From the NCBI GenBank assembly GCA_945874455.1, contig CAMCHO010000001.1, positions 28,918 to 92,917 of the forward strand: a stretch of 64,000 bases of DNA, given 5' to 3'. Numbering within the stretch: the first letter of the stretch is position 1; each line of letters starts with the position of its first letter. The notes under the pieces are model-generated. The model was not told where the DNA came from. It ran no database searches and saw only the letters and a list, made by a program, of their open reading frames with translations. The position numbers and the translations under genes were made by a program. This document shows, piece after piece, positions 26,495-34,936 of this stretch. Origin of the DNA: Opitutus sp. GAS368 (GTDB lineage: Bacteria; Verrucomicrobiota; Verrucomicrobiia; Opitutales; Opitutaceae).

Positions 26495-27430
26495 TCAGCT
26501 CTCACGCTCACGTCCGGGCGTCGCGATTTGGGGCGGAGCGGAAAAGCCCCCCGCTCGCGCGTGGCCGCGCAATAGGCCGAGGAACTGCTCGACGCCGCGG
26601 CTCTGGTAGCGTTGGAGATGGCGGATGACCGCGATTTCTCGGGTCGGCGTCGTGCCAGAAATGTGCAGGTAAGTCAGGCGGCCTTCGTCATCGTGCGTGT
26701 GCGCCACTTGCGGCAAAATTGAAATACCCAGCCCCATGGACACGAAGAGCTTCAGCGTAGCGACCTGCGCGCAGCGATAGCCAATCTTGGGCACAAAGTT
26801 ATGGTCGCCGAAAAAACCCTGAATTTGCGTCGCCAAGGTACTCGAATCACCCATCGAGACGAACGTTTCCTCAGCGAGGTCGGCAATGCCGATTTCCTTG
26901 AGATCCGCGAAGGGGTGTCGCTGACCTACCACAAGCAGCAATGGTTCTGTCAGGAGGGGTTCAATCGAGAGACGCGGGTCCTTGACCGGGAGTGCCACCA
27001 CCGCGAGGTCGAGCTCACCCTCGACTACCGCCCTCACCAAGGTGTGCCGGAAGTCTTCCCGGGCGTGGATCAGGAGGTTGGGGTGTTTGGTCCGACACTC
27101 TGCGATCAAGGGAGCCACCAAGTAGGGCATAATCGTCGGCACCGCACCGACGGTGATGCGCCGGTCGAGGGAGGGATGGTCGCTCAGTTCCTTCGCCGCG
27201 TTTTCCACTTCGAACAGAATCCGACGGGCGCGATCGATAAAGGTCGCTCCCGCTTCGGTGAGAACTGCCTTCCGCCCCAAACGATGAAACAGTTTGCGCC
27301 CAATCTCGCGCTCAAGATTTATAATCTGCTGGCTTAATGATGGTTGAGATATACTCACGCGCTCCGAAGCCCGGGTAAAATTCCCGGTCTCAGCGATCGC
27401 GACAGCATAGCGAAGTTGGCTCAGTTCCAT
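26495..27430 (-). CDS. LysR-type regulator, OxyR-like but without the redox cysteines
   Basis: 311 residues. The N-terminal winged helix-turn-helix (about 3-62) includes NFTRASERVSISQPSLSQQI. The effector domain (from about 90) resembles the OxyR branch: VGAVPTIMPYLVAPL, then DLAVVALPV, and LGISILPQV near the end. In E. coli OxyR, Cys199 and Cys208 form the peroxide-sensing disulfide. Aligning LATQIQGFF here with LRDQAMGFC puts Thr198 and Phe207 at those positions, so the classical switch is missing; a cysteine at 220 (GYRCAQ) remains. It may sense another ligand. ATG at 27430; it is divergent from a small gene at 27541, with a candidate operator between. It likely controls itself and the genes around it. 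Confidence 0.88.
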   Translation of the reverse strand: MELSQLRYAVAIAETGNFTRASERVSISQPSLSQQIINLEREIGRKLFHRLGRKAVLTEAGATFIDRARRILFEVENAAKELSDHPSLDRRITVGAVPTIMPYLVAPLIAECRTKHPNLLIHAREDFRHTLVRAVVEGELDLAVVALPVKDPRLSIEPLLTEPLLLVVGQRHPFADLKEIGIADLAEETFVSMGDSSTLATQIQGFFGDHNFVPKIGYRCAQVATLKLFVSMGLGISILPQVAHTHDDEGRLTYLHISGTTPTREIAVIRHLQRYQSRGVEQFLGLLRGHARAGGFSAPPQIATPGRERES

Positions 27431-27433
27431 AGT

Positions 27434-27486
27434 CTATTCCAATGACAACAATAGGAAGTCGCGATTTCAACTATTGAATGAGATAG
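27434..27486. promoter_or_regulatory. Candidate LysR operator in the divergent promoter region
   Basis: CTATT (27434-27438), eleven bases, then AATAG (27450-27454) is an exact LysR-type T-N11-A palindrome. A second CTAT...ATAG pair lies at 27471-27486 with an 8-base gap. Both are in the 110-bp interval between the divergent regulator gene and the small gene at 27541. The four-element ATAG spacing of E. coli OxyR sites is not met. Confidence 0.5.
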
Positions 27487-27540
27487 GGTATAGTCTTCCA
27501 CGTCGAACCCTTCACGGGCCGACACAACAAAGACAAACCT

Positions 27541-27711
27541 ATGAAAAACGACATCATCACCCTTGCGGTAGTTCTCGGCACCCTCGTTGCCGGCACCGCG
27601 TTTCTGCTTTCTTCCGACTCTCCAGTCAGCGTGGAAACCCTCGTCGGCTACGGGAGCGTGATCGCTCTGCTGGCAGTCGCGGCGTTGGACTACCGCCTGA
27701 CTTGGAAATGA
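27541..27711 (+). CDS. Small membrane protein, 56 aa
   Basis: It starts at ATG 27541 and ends at TGA 27709-27711. It has two hydrophobic segments (about 5-22 and 37-51, with LVGYGSVIALLAVAALDY) separated by a short polar turn, a hairpin membrane topology, and ends YRLTWK. The family is not recognised. A strong Rho-independent terminator follows 46 bp later, and the gene is transcribed divergently from the LysR-type regulator with a candidate operator between, so it is probably a regulated single-gene transcript. There is no Shine-Dalgarno sequence. Confidence 0.65.
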   Translation: MKNDIITLAVVLGTLVAGTAFLLSSDSPVSVETLVGYGSVIALLAVAALDYRLTWK

Positions 27712-27757
27712 AGCAACGGTCCCACAGGGGAGGCCGTTGAGTAAATGAACCTCGCAC

Positions 27758-27792
27758 AGGGGCCCGGGCAACCGGGCCCCTTTTTATTTTTT
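27758..27792 (+). terminator. Rho-independent terminator
   Basis: AGGGGCCCGG (27758-27767) pairs perfectly with CCGGGCCCCT (27772-27781) around a GCAA tetraloop. TTTTATTTTTT follows. It terminates the 56-aa gene. Confidence 0.93.
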
Positions 27793-27809
27793 GCGAGCTA
27801 GGCTTCGGA

Positions 27810-27835
27810 AAATCCAACTGATAAATCCAACTGAT
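27810..27835 (+). repeat. 13-bp perfect tandem repeat
   Basis: AAATCCAACTGAT occurs twice in a row (27810-27822 and 27823-27835), just past the terminator. Confidence 0.9.
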
Positions 27836-28002
27836 TATTAAAAAGGTGGTCTAGCTTCGGACCGTGCGGTCGCGTGCCGGGCGGCGAAATGGATGGCGGC
27901 AATGTCGACGCGCAGGGCGCCTTCCCGGCGGCCGAGGCAACCGCGAGGACGTCAGTCGCGGTTGTTCGCTGAGCGAATGGCGCCGATTCCGGCTCCACGG
28001 AA

Positions 28003-28026
28003 TCGCCCGCCAACAGGCTCCTGAAA
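28003..28026 (-). repeat. Solitary REP-like sequence
   Basis: Read on the minus strand it is CAGGAGCCTGTTGGCGGGCG and then ATTC, matching the REP units in the element 28040-28176. It follows a short hairpin, GATTCCG...CGGAATC. Confidence 0.65.
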
Positions 28027-28039
28027 AAAACCGCGTTAT

Positions 28040-28176
28040 TCCACGTTGCGTTCAAGATTAGCTTAACCGGGCTCAAGGGTAGGAGCCTGCTTGCGGGCGA
28101 TTTTTGCATCCTGAATCGCCTGCCAGCAGGCTCCTACAAAAGGCCGTCCTTCGGTTCGGCTTGAACGCAACGTGGA
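28040..28176. repeat. REP-pair element with nested inverted repeats
   Basis: The 17-bp ends TCCACGTTGCGTTCAAG (28040-28056) and CTTGAACGCAACGTGGA (28160-28176) are perfect inverted repeats. Inside, GTAGGAGCCTGC (28079-28090) and GCAGGCTCCTAC (28126-28137) form a second perfect inverted repeat. Each inner arm continues into a REP-like palindrome (GCTTGCGGGCGATT on the left). This is BIME-like: two REP sequences head to head. No REP-associated transposase is in the window. Confidence 0.85.
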
Positions 28177-28205
28177 CTGAGTGGCCACGTGAACGCGCAA
28201 GAGGA

Positions 28206-28763
28206 TCAGCGGGATCCAGTCAACGCGGGCGGCGCATCAAGCGCGTCCTCGGTGGCGGAACGCTTCAGACAGACGGCGGTGATCAGCGAAATCACCGTCC
28301 CAAAGAACATGCCCGAAATGAAACCGAAGACCGCCAAGACGGCGGGTTTCATCATCGTGGCCGACATTTTCTGAATCTGCTCAATGCGATCAGCCGGGAT
28401 ACCATCGGCCTCAAGTTTTTCCGCCTGCGATTGCAACAGCACCTCCACCAAATTCGGATTAATGAAAGCCGTGTAGAGATAGTTGGTCACGAGGCCGATC
28501 AACGCAGCGAACAGGGTGATCATCACGCCGCACGCCAAGGCTGATCCATAACCAAAGTTTTCGCGCGGCGGTACCTCGGCCCGCCTAGCTTTCGTCCCGA
28601 GCACGATACAGGCGATGCCAACGGCAAGTCCGCAGCCCCTTTGAATCCACTGCGCTGTATCCAGCTTCGACGGACTGTCGTGCAGACCGAGCAAGAACAT
28701 CGCTAACGAAACGAGCGCGCCGCCCAGCGCCATCGCGAAACCGTAAGTGAGGTAGGTTTTCAT
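28206..28763 (-). CDS. DUF4199-like membrane protein, 185 aa
   Basis: Four hydrophobic segments (about 7-25, 42-58, 72-95 and 138-165). A charged amphipathic stretch between the third and fourth reads SQAEKLEADGIPADRIEQIQK. The general layout, with YGSALACGVMITLFAAL and a helix starting MMKPAVLAVFGFISGMFFGT, resembles DUF4199, a family of unknown function common in Bacteroidetes and Verrucomicrobia. ATG at 28763 on the minus strand; the C-terminus is polar. It neighbours an AIM24-type gene on the same strand 83 bp upstream, so they may be cotranscribed. No function is assigned. Confidence 0.7.
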   Translation of the reverse strand: MKTYLTYGFAMALGGALVSLAMFLLGLHDSPSKLDTAQWIQRGCGLAVGIACIVLGTKARRAEVPPRENFGYGSALACGVMITLFAALIGLVTNYLYTAFINPNLVEVLLQSQAEKLEADGIPADRIEQIQKMSATMMKPAVLAVFGFISGMFFGTVISLITAVCLKRSATEDALDAPPALTGSR

Positions 28764-28845
28764 TGGACGACAGACTTAACGTCGCCGCCAAAAAAACAAC
28801 GTCACCGTGATTGCCAGCCAACCTACCGGCTAGCGGCGCCCGCGC

Positions 28846-29673
28846 TCAGCGGTTGTCCCCGCCCATCATACGGCCAAGGCCGCCGAGGACCGAGCCTTCG
28901 TCGCGACCACCACTGCCGGTCTGCGGCGCGGCGGCGACGATGCGGCCAGCCAGCCGTGAGAACGGCAGCGATTGCAGCCAGATCTTCCCGGGGCCACGCA
29001 GCGTGGCGAAGAAGAGACCTTCGCCGCCGAAGAAAGCCGTTTTCACGCTACCGACGTATTGGATATCGTAGTCCACGGTCGGCTGGAAAGCCACGATGCA
29101 GCCGGTGTCCACCCGGAGCGATTCGCCGGGATTGAGCACCCGTTCGTAGAGCGTGCCGCCGGCGTGGACGAAGGCCAGGCCGTCGCCTTGGAGGCGCTGC
29201 ATAATGAAGCCCTCTCCGCCAAAAAGACCGGCCCCAAGGCGTTTTTGAAACGCGATGCTGATACTCACGCCTTTTGCGGCGCAGAGGAATGAGTCTTTTT
29301 GTGCGATGAGTTCGCCGCCGAGTTCGCGAAGATTGACGGGCTGGATTTTACCGGGGTAAGGCGCACCGAAAGCGACGCGCTTTTTCCCCGCGCCCTGATT
29401 CATAAAGACAGTCATGAAGAGAGATTCGCCGGTGAGCAGGCGTTTGCCGGCCCCGAGGAGCGCACCCATGAAACCTTTGCTCGCCGTCGAGCCGTCGCCA
29501 AAAATCGTCTCCATCGCAATGCCTTCATCCATGAACATCATGCCGCCGGCTTCGGCGACGACGGCTTCCTGGGGATCGAGCTCGATTTCGACAAACTGCA
29601 TGTCGTCGCCGTGAATGGTGTAATCAACGACGTGCATGGAGGGAAGGAAGGGCGGTTGGCCGGAGGAGTTCAT
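28846..29673 (-). CDS. AIM24/TIGR00266 family protein
   Basis: 275 residues of almost all beta-structure. Blocks typical of the family are [22 protein letters not shown] at the start, [13 protein letters not shown] and ALRVGG-like glycine-rich turns later ([25 protein letters not shown]). TIGR00266/AIM24 proteins form tryptophan-attenuator-like beta-prism folds and are of unknown function in bacteria; the yeast homologue acts in mitochondrial inner-membrane organisation. There is no signal peptide, so it is cytoplasmic. The C-terminus is a glycine-rich tail ([11 protein letters not shown]). ATG at 29673. Confidence 0.88.
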   Translation of the reverse strand: MNSSGQPPFLPSMHVVDYTIHGDDMQFVEIELDPQEAVVAEAGGMMFMDEGIAMETIFGDGSTASKGFMGALLGAGKRLLTGESLFMTVFMNQGAGKKRVAFGAPYPGKIQPVNLRELGGELIAQKDSFLCAAKGVSISIAFQKRLGAGLFGGEGFIMQRLQGDGLAFVHAGGTLYERVLNPGESLRVDTGCIVAFQPTVDYDIQYVGSVKTAFFGGEGLFFATLRGPGKIWLQSLPFSRLAGRIVAAAPQTGSGGRDEGSVLGGLGRMMGGDNR

Positions 29674-29864
29674 GGAAAAAGAGAAGGGAAATTAGGTGAA
29701 GGGAGGAATGCCTGAGAAGACAAGGAATCGTGGGAGGCTGGGCGGTCGAAATCAATCCGTCGTTAAACTTACGGGAGACGCTGGTGCGCGGCTCGTCTTT
29801 TTTTAATTTTGACGCTACCGGCCCCCGCTTGAAGCGTGGATTCTATAACCCTTATCTTTCACCT

Positions 29865-30293
29865 ATGAAGTTTCATCCCCTCGGTGTTGTCCTCGCACTC
29901 GCGCTTTCGATGGTTTCCCCCGCGCTCGCCGCTGAAACCTCAGCCAAACCCGCCGCCACCAACCCTGCGGCTTTTAAAGGCGCCTTCACGGGCAAATGGC
30001 AGGGCCAAAACAGTACCGGCGGCGTCCTCAAGCTCGACTTCAAGTCCGGGGCCGACTCCAAACTCGGCGCCGATGTCCTCTTTGTTTACGAAGGTACCGA
30101 TGTCCGCGCGCAGACCAAGTCCCTCAAGGTCGAGGGCGATCAGATCGAGCTCGTGATCACGTGGGAAATCCAAGGCACCGCTGCTTCCACCAAGCTCGTC
30201 GGCTCCCTGAAGGGCAATGACATCGCCGGCACCTACGAGAGCACCGCCGCCGAAGAGCCAGCCAGAGGCACCTGGATCGTTTCCCGGAGCTAA
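29865..30293 (+). CDS. Secreted small beta-rich protein, 142 aa
   Basis: A Sec signal peptide (MKFHPLGVVLALALSMVSPALAA, cleavage about residue 23) is followed by a mature domain of about 115 residues of short strands (FTGKWQGQNSTGGVLKLDF, then VEGDQIELVITWEIQG and GNDIAGTYES). This pattern, a glycine/tryptophan start and an IAGTYES motif, resembles lipocalin-like or extracellular domains that appear in many Verrucomicrobia secreted proteins; I cannot name the family. I chose ATG at 29865 because it begins the signal peptide; the longer frame from 29730 adds unrelated sequence. It precedes the flavoenzyme gene by 21 bp and may be cotranscribed. Confidence 0.7.
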   Translation: MKFHPLGVVLALALSMVSPALAAETSAKPAATNPAAFKGAFTGKWQGQNSTGGVLKLDFKSGADSKLGADVLFVYEGTDVRAQTKSLKVEGDQIELVITWEIQGTAASTKLVGSLKGNDIAGTYESTAAEEPARGTWIVSRS

Positions 30294-30314
30294 TTCGCGA
30301 CGCGCCTCCGTCGC

Positions 30315-31736
30315 ATGAAAACGAAAGTCGCCATCGTCGGCGGAGGTCTAGCCGGGCTCTCCTCCGCCGCTCATCTTTTATTAGCCGCCGCCGAGCAGTA
30401 CGAGATTCACGTCTTTGAATCCGCGCCCATGCTCGGCGGCCAATGCGCCTCGTGGCTCGATGCCAAGGGCCGGCCCGTTGAAACCGGCATCCACCTCGAT
30501 TTCCCGTGGTATCATAACAAAGACGCCCTCTTCGCGGCGATCGGCCACCCGTTGCCCCTCAAAGAAACCGATGGCAACTACTACGTGTGCAACGGCCAGA
30601 CCGGCCAGATCGACACGCTCCTCGCCGGTAAATCCGTCTTAAAAACCCTGCGCGGCCTCGCGACTTTTCCCGGCCTCACGCCCACCGAACGACTCCAGCT
30701 CATCGGCTTTATTTTTCGCCTCATGCGCATGGATGACCGCATGGCGGACTCTTTTGATCACCTCTCCGTCACGCAGTTTCTACTCGATCAAAAACTCAGC
30801 GCCGGCATCCGGCAGCAACTCGCGCTCGAAGCAGTCACGATCCAAGGGTTGCGTGCCGAAGAGGCCAGCGCGGCCTCGTTCATCAAATTCCTGCGCACGA
30901 TGTACGGCAGTATGGGTATTTTTGATACCACGTTTTTCGGCGCTCCGCTTAGCGTCGCCCTCGTCGATCCCCTGGCAGACTTCATCACCCGCCACGGCGG
31001 GCACATCCACCTCGCGACGGCAATCAAGAGTGTCACACCCGCCACCGCTGGCCCCGCCCGGATCAGGACCACTGCCGGCGTCACTCACGAAGCCGATCAC
31101 GTCATCTTTGCCGTGCCCGGCTATGCCGTGCCCGCGCTCCTGCCCGCCGAGCTGCGTACGACCTCGCCCTTTGCTGCGCTCGCCGACCTCAAAGAGACGC
31201 CCATCATCACGATCACCCTGTGGTACGCGACCAAGGTGTTCACCGATGGAAACGTTTACATCTCGCCACGCGACCGCGAACACGGGCCCATCTTCGATGC
31301 GGTGGCCGACAAAGCCTTTCATTGGAAAGATTGGCCCAAGCTCAAAGCAGAGGGTAGCATCATCCAAGTCCTGATCGACGCCGCCGATGATGTGCTGCAC
31401 CTAAGCGATGCCGAGATCTTGGCCAAAGTATCTCAAGACCTCGCGCGCTTCTTCCCTCATTGCCGCGGCCAAGCCTCCATCGATGCCACCGTGCTGCGCT
31501 TAAAAAACACCTACTGCGGCACGCGCGTCGGCTATTGGTCCAAAGTACCGCGCAAACACCAGACCGGCCTCCCCGGCCTCTGGCTGGCGGGCGACTACAC
31601 CGCTGGCGTGTATCACTACGGCATGGAGTCAGCGATTATATCCGGCAAGGCCGTGGCGAATGAACTCCTCCGCGAAATTAATCACGCAGGCTTTGAGATT
31701 CTACGCCCCCGTTATCTCCCCTTCGTCCGCGTTTAA
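30315..31736 (+). CDS. FAD-dependent desaturase/dehydrogenase (HpnE / carotenoid desaturase-like)
   Basis: 473 residues. The N-terminal FAD-binding motif is VAIVGGGLAGLSSAAHLL, followed by the family's FESAPMLGGQCASW. The C-terminal flavin motif is GLWLAGDYTAGVYHYGMESAIISGKAVANELL. The arrangement matches the amine-oxidase superfamily subgroup that includes hydroxysqualene dehydroxylase HpnE, zeta-carotene and phytoene desaturases, which act on isoprenoid chains. Squalene-type or carotenoid synthesis partners are not in the window, so the substrate is unknown. ATG at 30315 follows the small secreted-protein gene by 21 bp. A 583-bp spacer separates it from the next gene. Confidence 0.82.
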   Translation: MKTKVAIVGGGLAGLSSAAHLLLAAAEQYEIHVFESAPMLGGQCASWLDAKGRPVETGIHLDFPWYHNKDALFAAIGHPLPLKETDGNYYVCNGQTGQIDTLLAGKSVLKTLRGLATFPGLTPTERLQLIGFIFRLMRMDDRMADSFDHLSVTQFLLDQKLSAGIRQQLALEAVTIQGLRAEEASAASFIKFLRTMYGSMGIFDTTFFGAPLSVALVDPLADFITRHGGHIHLATAIKSVTPATAGPARIRTTAGVTHEADHVIFAVPGYAVPALLPAELRTTSPFAALADLKETPIITITLWYATKVFTDGNVYISPRDREHGPIFDAVADKAFHWKDWPKLKAEGSIIQVLIDAADDVLHLSDAEILAKVSQDLARFFPHCRGQASIDATVLRLKNTYCGTRVGYWSKVPRKHQTGLPGLWLAGDYTAGVYHYGMESAIISGKAVANELLREINHAGFEILRPRYLPFVRV

Positions 31737-32319
31737 TCAGACGCTCCCTGCTCAAGCAGACGCGCGGAAATGATCTTAAAACTGAAGTTTGAAAACTCGC
31801 TGGTTGACAGCGACCGGCCCGCGGCCCGTTCCTCCCCTTCGTGATCATCGTGACCCATGTCCGAATATCCGCTAGTCCGCCTTCAAAACCGAACAAGTTG
31901 TTGAGTTTCCGACTTGGGATCTTCGTTACCCGGCTCTTCGCGCCGCTGGCTGGTCAGGCGGGCTTGGAGATTTTGTGGTGGGGCGGGACTACAGGTTCCG
32001 ATTCAGTCACACGTCACCCTCCCCTTGAACCCTTCCGCTGAACCTCCGAATCCCTCGCCGTTATCAGCAAACCCTCCGCACGATGCCCATCGCGCCCCGC
32101 GATAAATGGTCTGCCTTGCACGTTCTCTCCGGCCTGAAGCAGCACGCGATCGACAACCTCAACCACCGCATCAAACGGGACGACATGTCCGACACGATTT
32201 GTGAGGCACCCACCTCGGCCGAGCGGGTCGGGGCGGAGGAAATCCAGCGCAGAAAATCCAATTTTCTATCAGTAAAATCTTCCGTCTGATTGAGATTAAC
32301 CACCACCCTATAAATTATC
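31737..32319. other. Spacer before the fusion gene
   Basis: No secure gene. A 68-codon frame at 32083-32289 (MPIAPRDKWSALHVLSGLKQ at its start) is the only protein-like candidate, and I rate it low. Directly before the ATG at 32320 the DNA becomes AT-rich, with TTGAGA (32290-32295) and TATAAA (32309-32314), but the 13-base gap is short for a sigma-70 promoter. Confidence 0.35.
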
Positions 32320-34368
32320 ATGACTACTCTCCCACCGACAGAAAACCGGATTTTCGGCGGGAGAGGTTCCGCAAACACGCCTACGATATCGCTGGCTTTT
32401 GCGAAAACCGACGAAGAGCGCGAACGCATTTTTCGTTTTCGCTATCAGATCTATGTCACCGAAATGGGCAAGCAGCCCAAGGACGCCGACCACCACGCGC
32501 AAACACTCCGCGATGAGCTGGACAACGCCGAGACCGACCTGCTCTACGCCACGAGCGAAGGAGAGATTGTCGGCACGCTAAGGCGCAACACGCTAGACAT
32601 CCTGCAGCTGCCCGCATCCTGGCGAGACCGCTACCGCTTGGACGCGTTTGCGGACTATCCCCCGCAGGCCCTCAGTTACACCTCGCGCGCCATGGTGGCC
32701 GCGGAGTGGCGCGGCTCGACACTTTTTTCAAAGCTGCTGTCGCAGATGTATCTCCGCGGCCAGGAAAAGGGCGTCCGTTTCGACTTCTGTAACTGCGCGC
32801 CCTCGCTGATCGAGCTCTACGAGCAACTGGGCTATCGCCGCTACGCCGATGCGTTTGTCGAGCACGACGTCGGCTACCGCGTGCCACTCGTCTGGGTCGT
32901 GGGAGACCTCGAACACCTGCGCGCCGTGCGGTCGCCGTTCCTGCGAAACGCGATCAAGTTCCCTGACGACCCGGACGCCCGCGCACGATTTACGACGAGC
33001 TTCGCGACACACGCGAGCCGCGTCAATCGGCGCATTGTGGACGCGGATCTGTTCTGGGAAATCCTGGCCGAGAAACTACATCGCGAACCCCGGCACGCCA
33101 TCCCCCTGCTCGACGGCATGACAGAGGAAGAGGCGCAGCGCTTCCTGCACAGCGGCACCATCCTCCAGTGCAAACAGGGCGAATCGATCCTGCGGCGCGG
33201 CGATGTGGGCGACGAACTGTTTGTCGTGCTCGAAGGATGGCTCGAGGCGCAGCGTACCGTGGGCCCGCTCGCCGCCTCAATCGCGCTGTTCGGCCCCGGC
33301 CAGGTATTCGGCGAACTCGCCTTTCTCAACCGTCGGGCCCGCACCGCCGATGTGATCGCTCGCACCGACGCGAGCCTGCTCGTGATCACGCAGACATTCC
33401 TGCGCAAGTCATTGCTCCAGTCGCCGGACATCACGGCCCGCTTTCTGCTCAACCTCTCACTGGTGCTGTGCGATCGGCTGGAAATCAGCACCACTCAATG
33501 GGTGGAACGTCTGCAGAACGAAGACCTTGAGTCCACCCCGCCGCAACCCGCGCCGACCACGCCAGGCACGGCCGCGGGGTCCTACGCGTTTGGTGAGTTT
33601 CGGGAGAATGCCGCAGAGCTCACACGCCTGAAACAGCAGGGCCGCGTCGCCGAACAGTTGGAACTCGACGGCATGCGGCGCGCGGGTCTGCAGCCCGGCA
33701 TGCGTGTGCTGGATCTGGCCTGCGGCCCCGGCGTGGTGACGATGCAACTGGCACGCCTGGCGCATCCCGGCCTAGTGACCGGCGTCGATCTGAGCGAAGA
33801 TCTGCTCAGTGAAGCCCGAAAACTGGCGCGCGAGGAAGGCGCGGTGAACGTCGAGTACGCGTGCGCCAACGTCTACGAACTGACGCTGCCGGATCACACG
33901 TACGACTTCGTCTACGCCCGCCTGCTCTTCCAACATCTCGAGTTCCCGGAGCGTGCGCTCGCGCAGGTATGCCGCGTCCTCAAACCGGGCGGTATTCTCT
34001 GCGTACTCGACATCGACGACGGCTGGCTCACGCTCGCACCAGAACCGAAAAGTTTCGGCCCGTTTACCCGAGCGGCAGCCGAAGGCCAACAGCAGCACGG
34101 CGGAGACCGTTTCGTCGGCCGCAAACTATCGGCCTTGCTCACGAAGGCCGGACTGGAGCAGGTCGCGGTTCACATCAGCTCTCTGACCAGCCACGACATT
34201 GGGTTGAAGAACTTCCTCGACATCACCACCGGTTTCAAACGCGAGCAGATTGCCGCGGCTCCTAGCGTGGTCAGCGACCAACTGAAAGACATCTACGGGA
34301 TTCTCGAGGTGCCGCACGCGTGGGGCGCCGTGGGCGTATTCTCCGCAACCGGCCGTACACCCGTGTAG
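32320..34368 (+). CDS. Fusion: FeeM-like N-acyltransferase, cyclic-nucleotide-binding domain, SAM methyltransferase
   Basis: 682 residues in three parts. Residues about 22-195 resemble the GNAT-fold N-acyl amino acid synthase/autoinducer-synthase group (FRFRYQIYVTEMGKQ at 38-52, LSYTSRAMVA about 119-127, NCAPSLIELYEQLGYRRY at 158-175). Residues about 268-390 are a cNMP-binding domain with phosphate-binding cassette FGELAFLNRRARTA (330-343; Glu332, Arg341). Residues about 430-575 form a class I SAM methyltransferase: motif I VLDLACGPG (463-471), acidic GVDLS (488-492), and VLKPGGILCVLDID. A Pro/Thr linker (about 405-420) joins the last two. A reasonable reading is that cAMP or a related nucleotide gates acyl transfer and methylation of one product, but no substrate is known. 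ATG at 32320. Confidence 0.87.
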   Translation: MTTLPPTENRIFGGRGSANTPTISLAFAKTDEERERIFRFRYQIYVTEMGKQPKDADHHAQTLRDELDNAETDLLYATSEGEIVGTLRRNTLDILQLPASWRDRYRLDAFADYPPQALSYTSRAMVAAEWRGSTLFSKLLSQMYLRGQEKGVRFDFCNCAPSLIELYEQLGYRRYADAFVEHDVGYRVPLVWVVGDLEHLRAVRSPFLRNAIKFPDDPDARARFTTSFATHASRVNRRIVDADLFWEILAEKLHREPRHAIPLLDGMTEEEAQRFLHSGTILQCKQGESILRRGDVGDELFVVLEGWLEAQRTVGPLAASIALFGPGQVFGELAFLNRRARTADVIARTDASLLVITQTFLRKSLLQSPDITARFLLNLSLVLCDRLEISTTQWVERLQNEDLESTPPQPAPTTPGTAAGSYAFGEFRENAAELTRLKQQGRVAEQLELDGMRRAGLQPGMRVLDLACGPGVVTMQLARLAHPGLVTGVDLSEDLLSEARKLAREEGAVNVEYACANVYELTLPDHTYDFVYARLLFQHLEFPERALAQVCRVLKPGGILCVLDIDDGWLTLAPEPKSFGPFTRAAAEGQQQHGGDRFVGRKLSALLTKAGLEQVAVHISSLTSHDIGLKNFLDITTGFKREQIAAAPSVVSDQLKDIYGILEVPHAWGAVGVFSATGRTPV

Positions 34369-34936
34369 CGCGGACCGGAACCGAAAGAGACCCGCATCGA
34401 TGGAAATCCCTCCCGCTGAAAACCCAATTACCGATCCGTTGTTGACTCGACCTTAGCCGCGATTGCCGCCCGCTCGGACATCCACCCACCGGAAACAGCG
34501 GGGAACCAAAATACTCTAAAGAAATAACGAACCCACCTCCAGACCGCCTGCGGGTTGGCGGCAGACTTCGCGGAACGCTGATAGCCGCGCCACGCGTGCG
34601 ACGGTGGCCGACCGGAAAGCCGTACCTCCTGCGCGAAACGTCAACCAACCCTTGCCCCCACCCTCGTCACGCCGCTCACAGAGGCCGCGACTTGACGCCG
34701 CCGAATGCAAAAGAAAGCTGCGGCGCCGCTCCCGCCACCCTACTCGGACGCGCGTCGCTCTCCTCCACGTTTCCACCTTTTTTCGTCCGACCCTGAGCTT
34801 CGCCGCCCCCGCGCTCTTCACCCTCAGCCTCGTCTCGGTTGCACCGGCCGCGACCAACCCATGCCCGCAAAAGACACCCCGCTGCCCGCACTCGGCTTGC
34901 ACCGCGCGCCAAAATTTCACCCCATTCACCACCCTC
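34369..34936. other. Gene-free spacer before the sulfatase
   Basis: A long frame from 34604 runs in phase into the sulfatase but is Arg/Pro-rich and not protein-like. Nothing else is recognised, and no terminator is visible after the fusion gene. Confidence 0.45.

Noticed and set aside
27431-27490. Canonical four-part OxyR binding site (ATAG-N7-CTAT-N7-ATAG-N7-CTAT)
   Set aside because: CTAT/ATAG words are present but their spacings (17, 20 and 12 bases) do not fit the OxyR rule; only a LysR-type T-N11-A palindrome is supported.
32290-32316. A sigma-70 promoter for the fusion gene
   Set aside because: TTGAGA and TATAAA are 13 bases apart, too close, and -10 would be within ten bases of the ATG; no reliable alternative.
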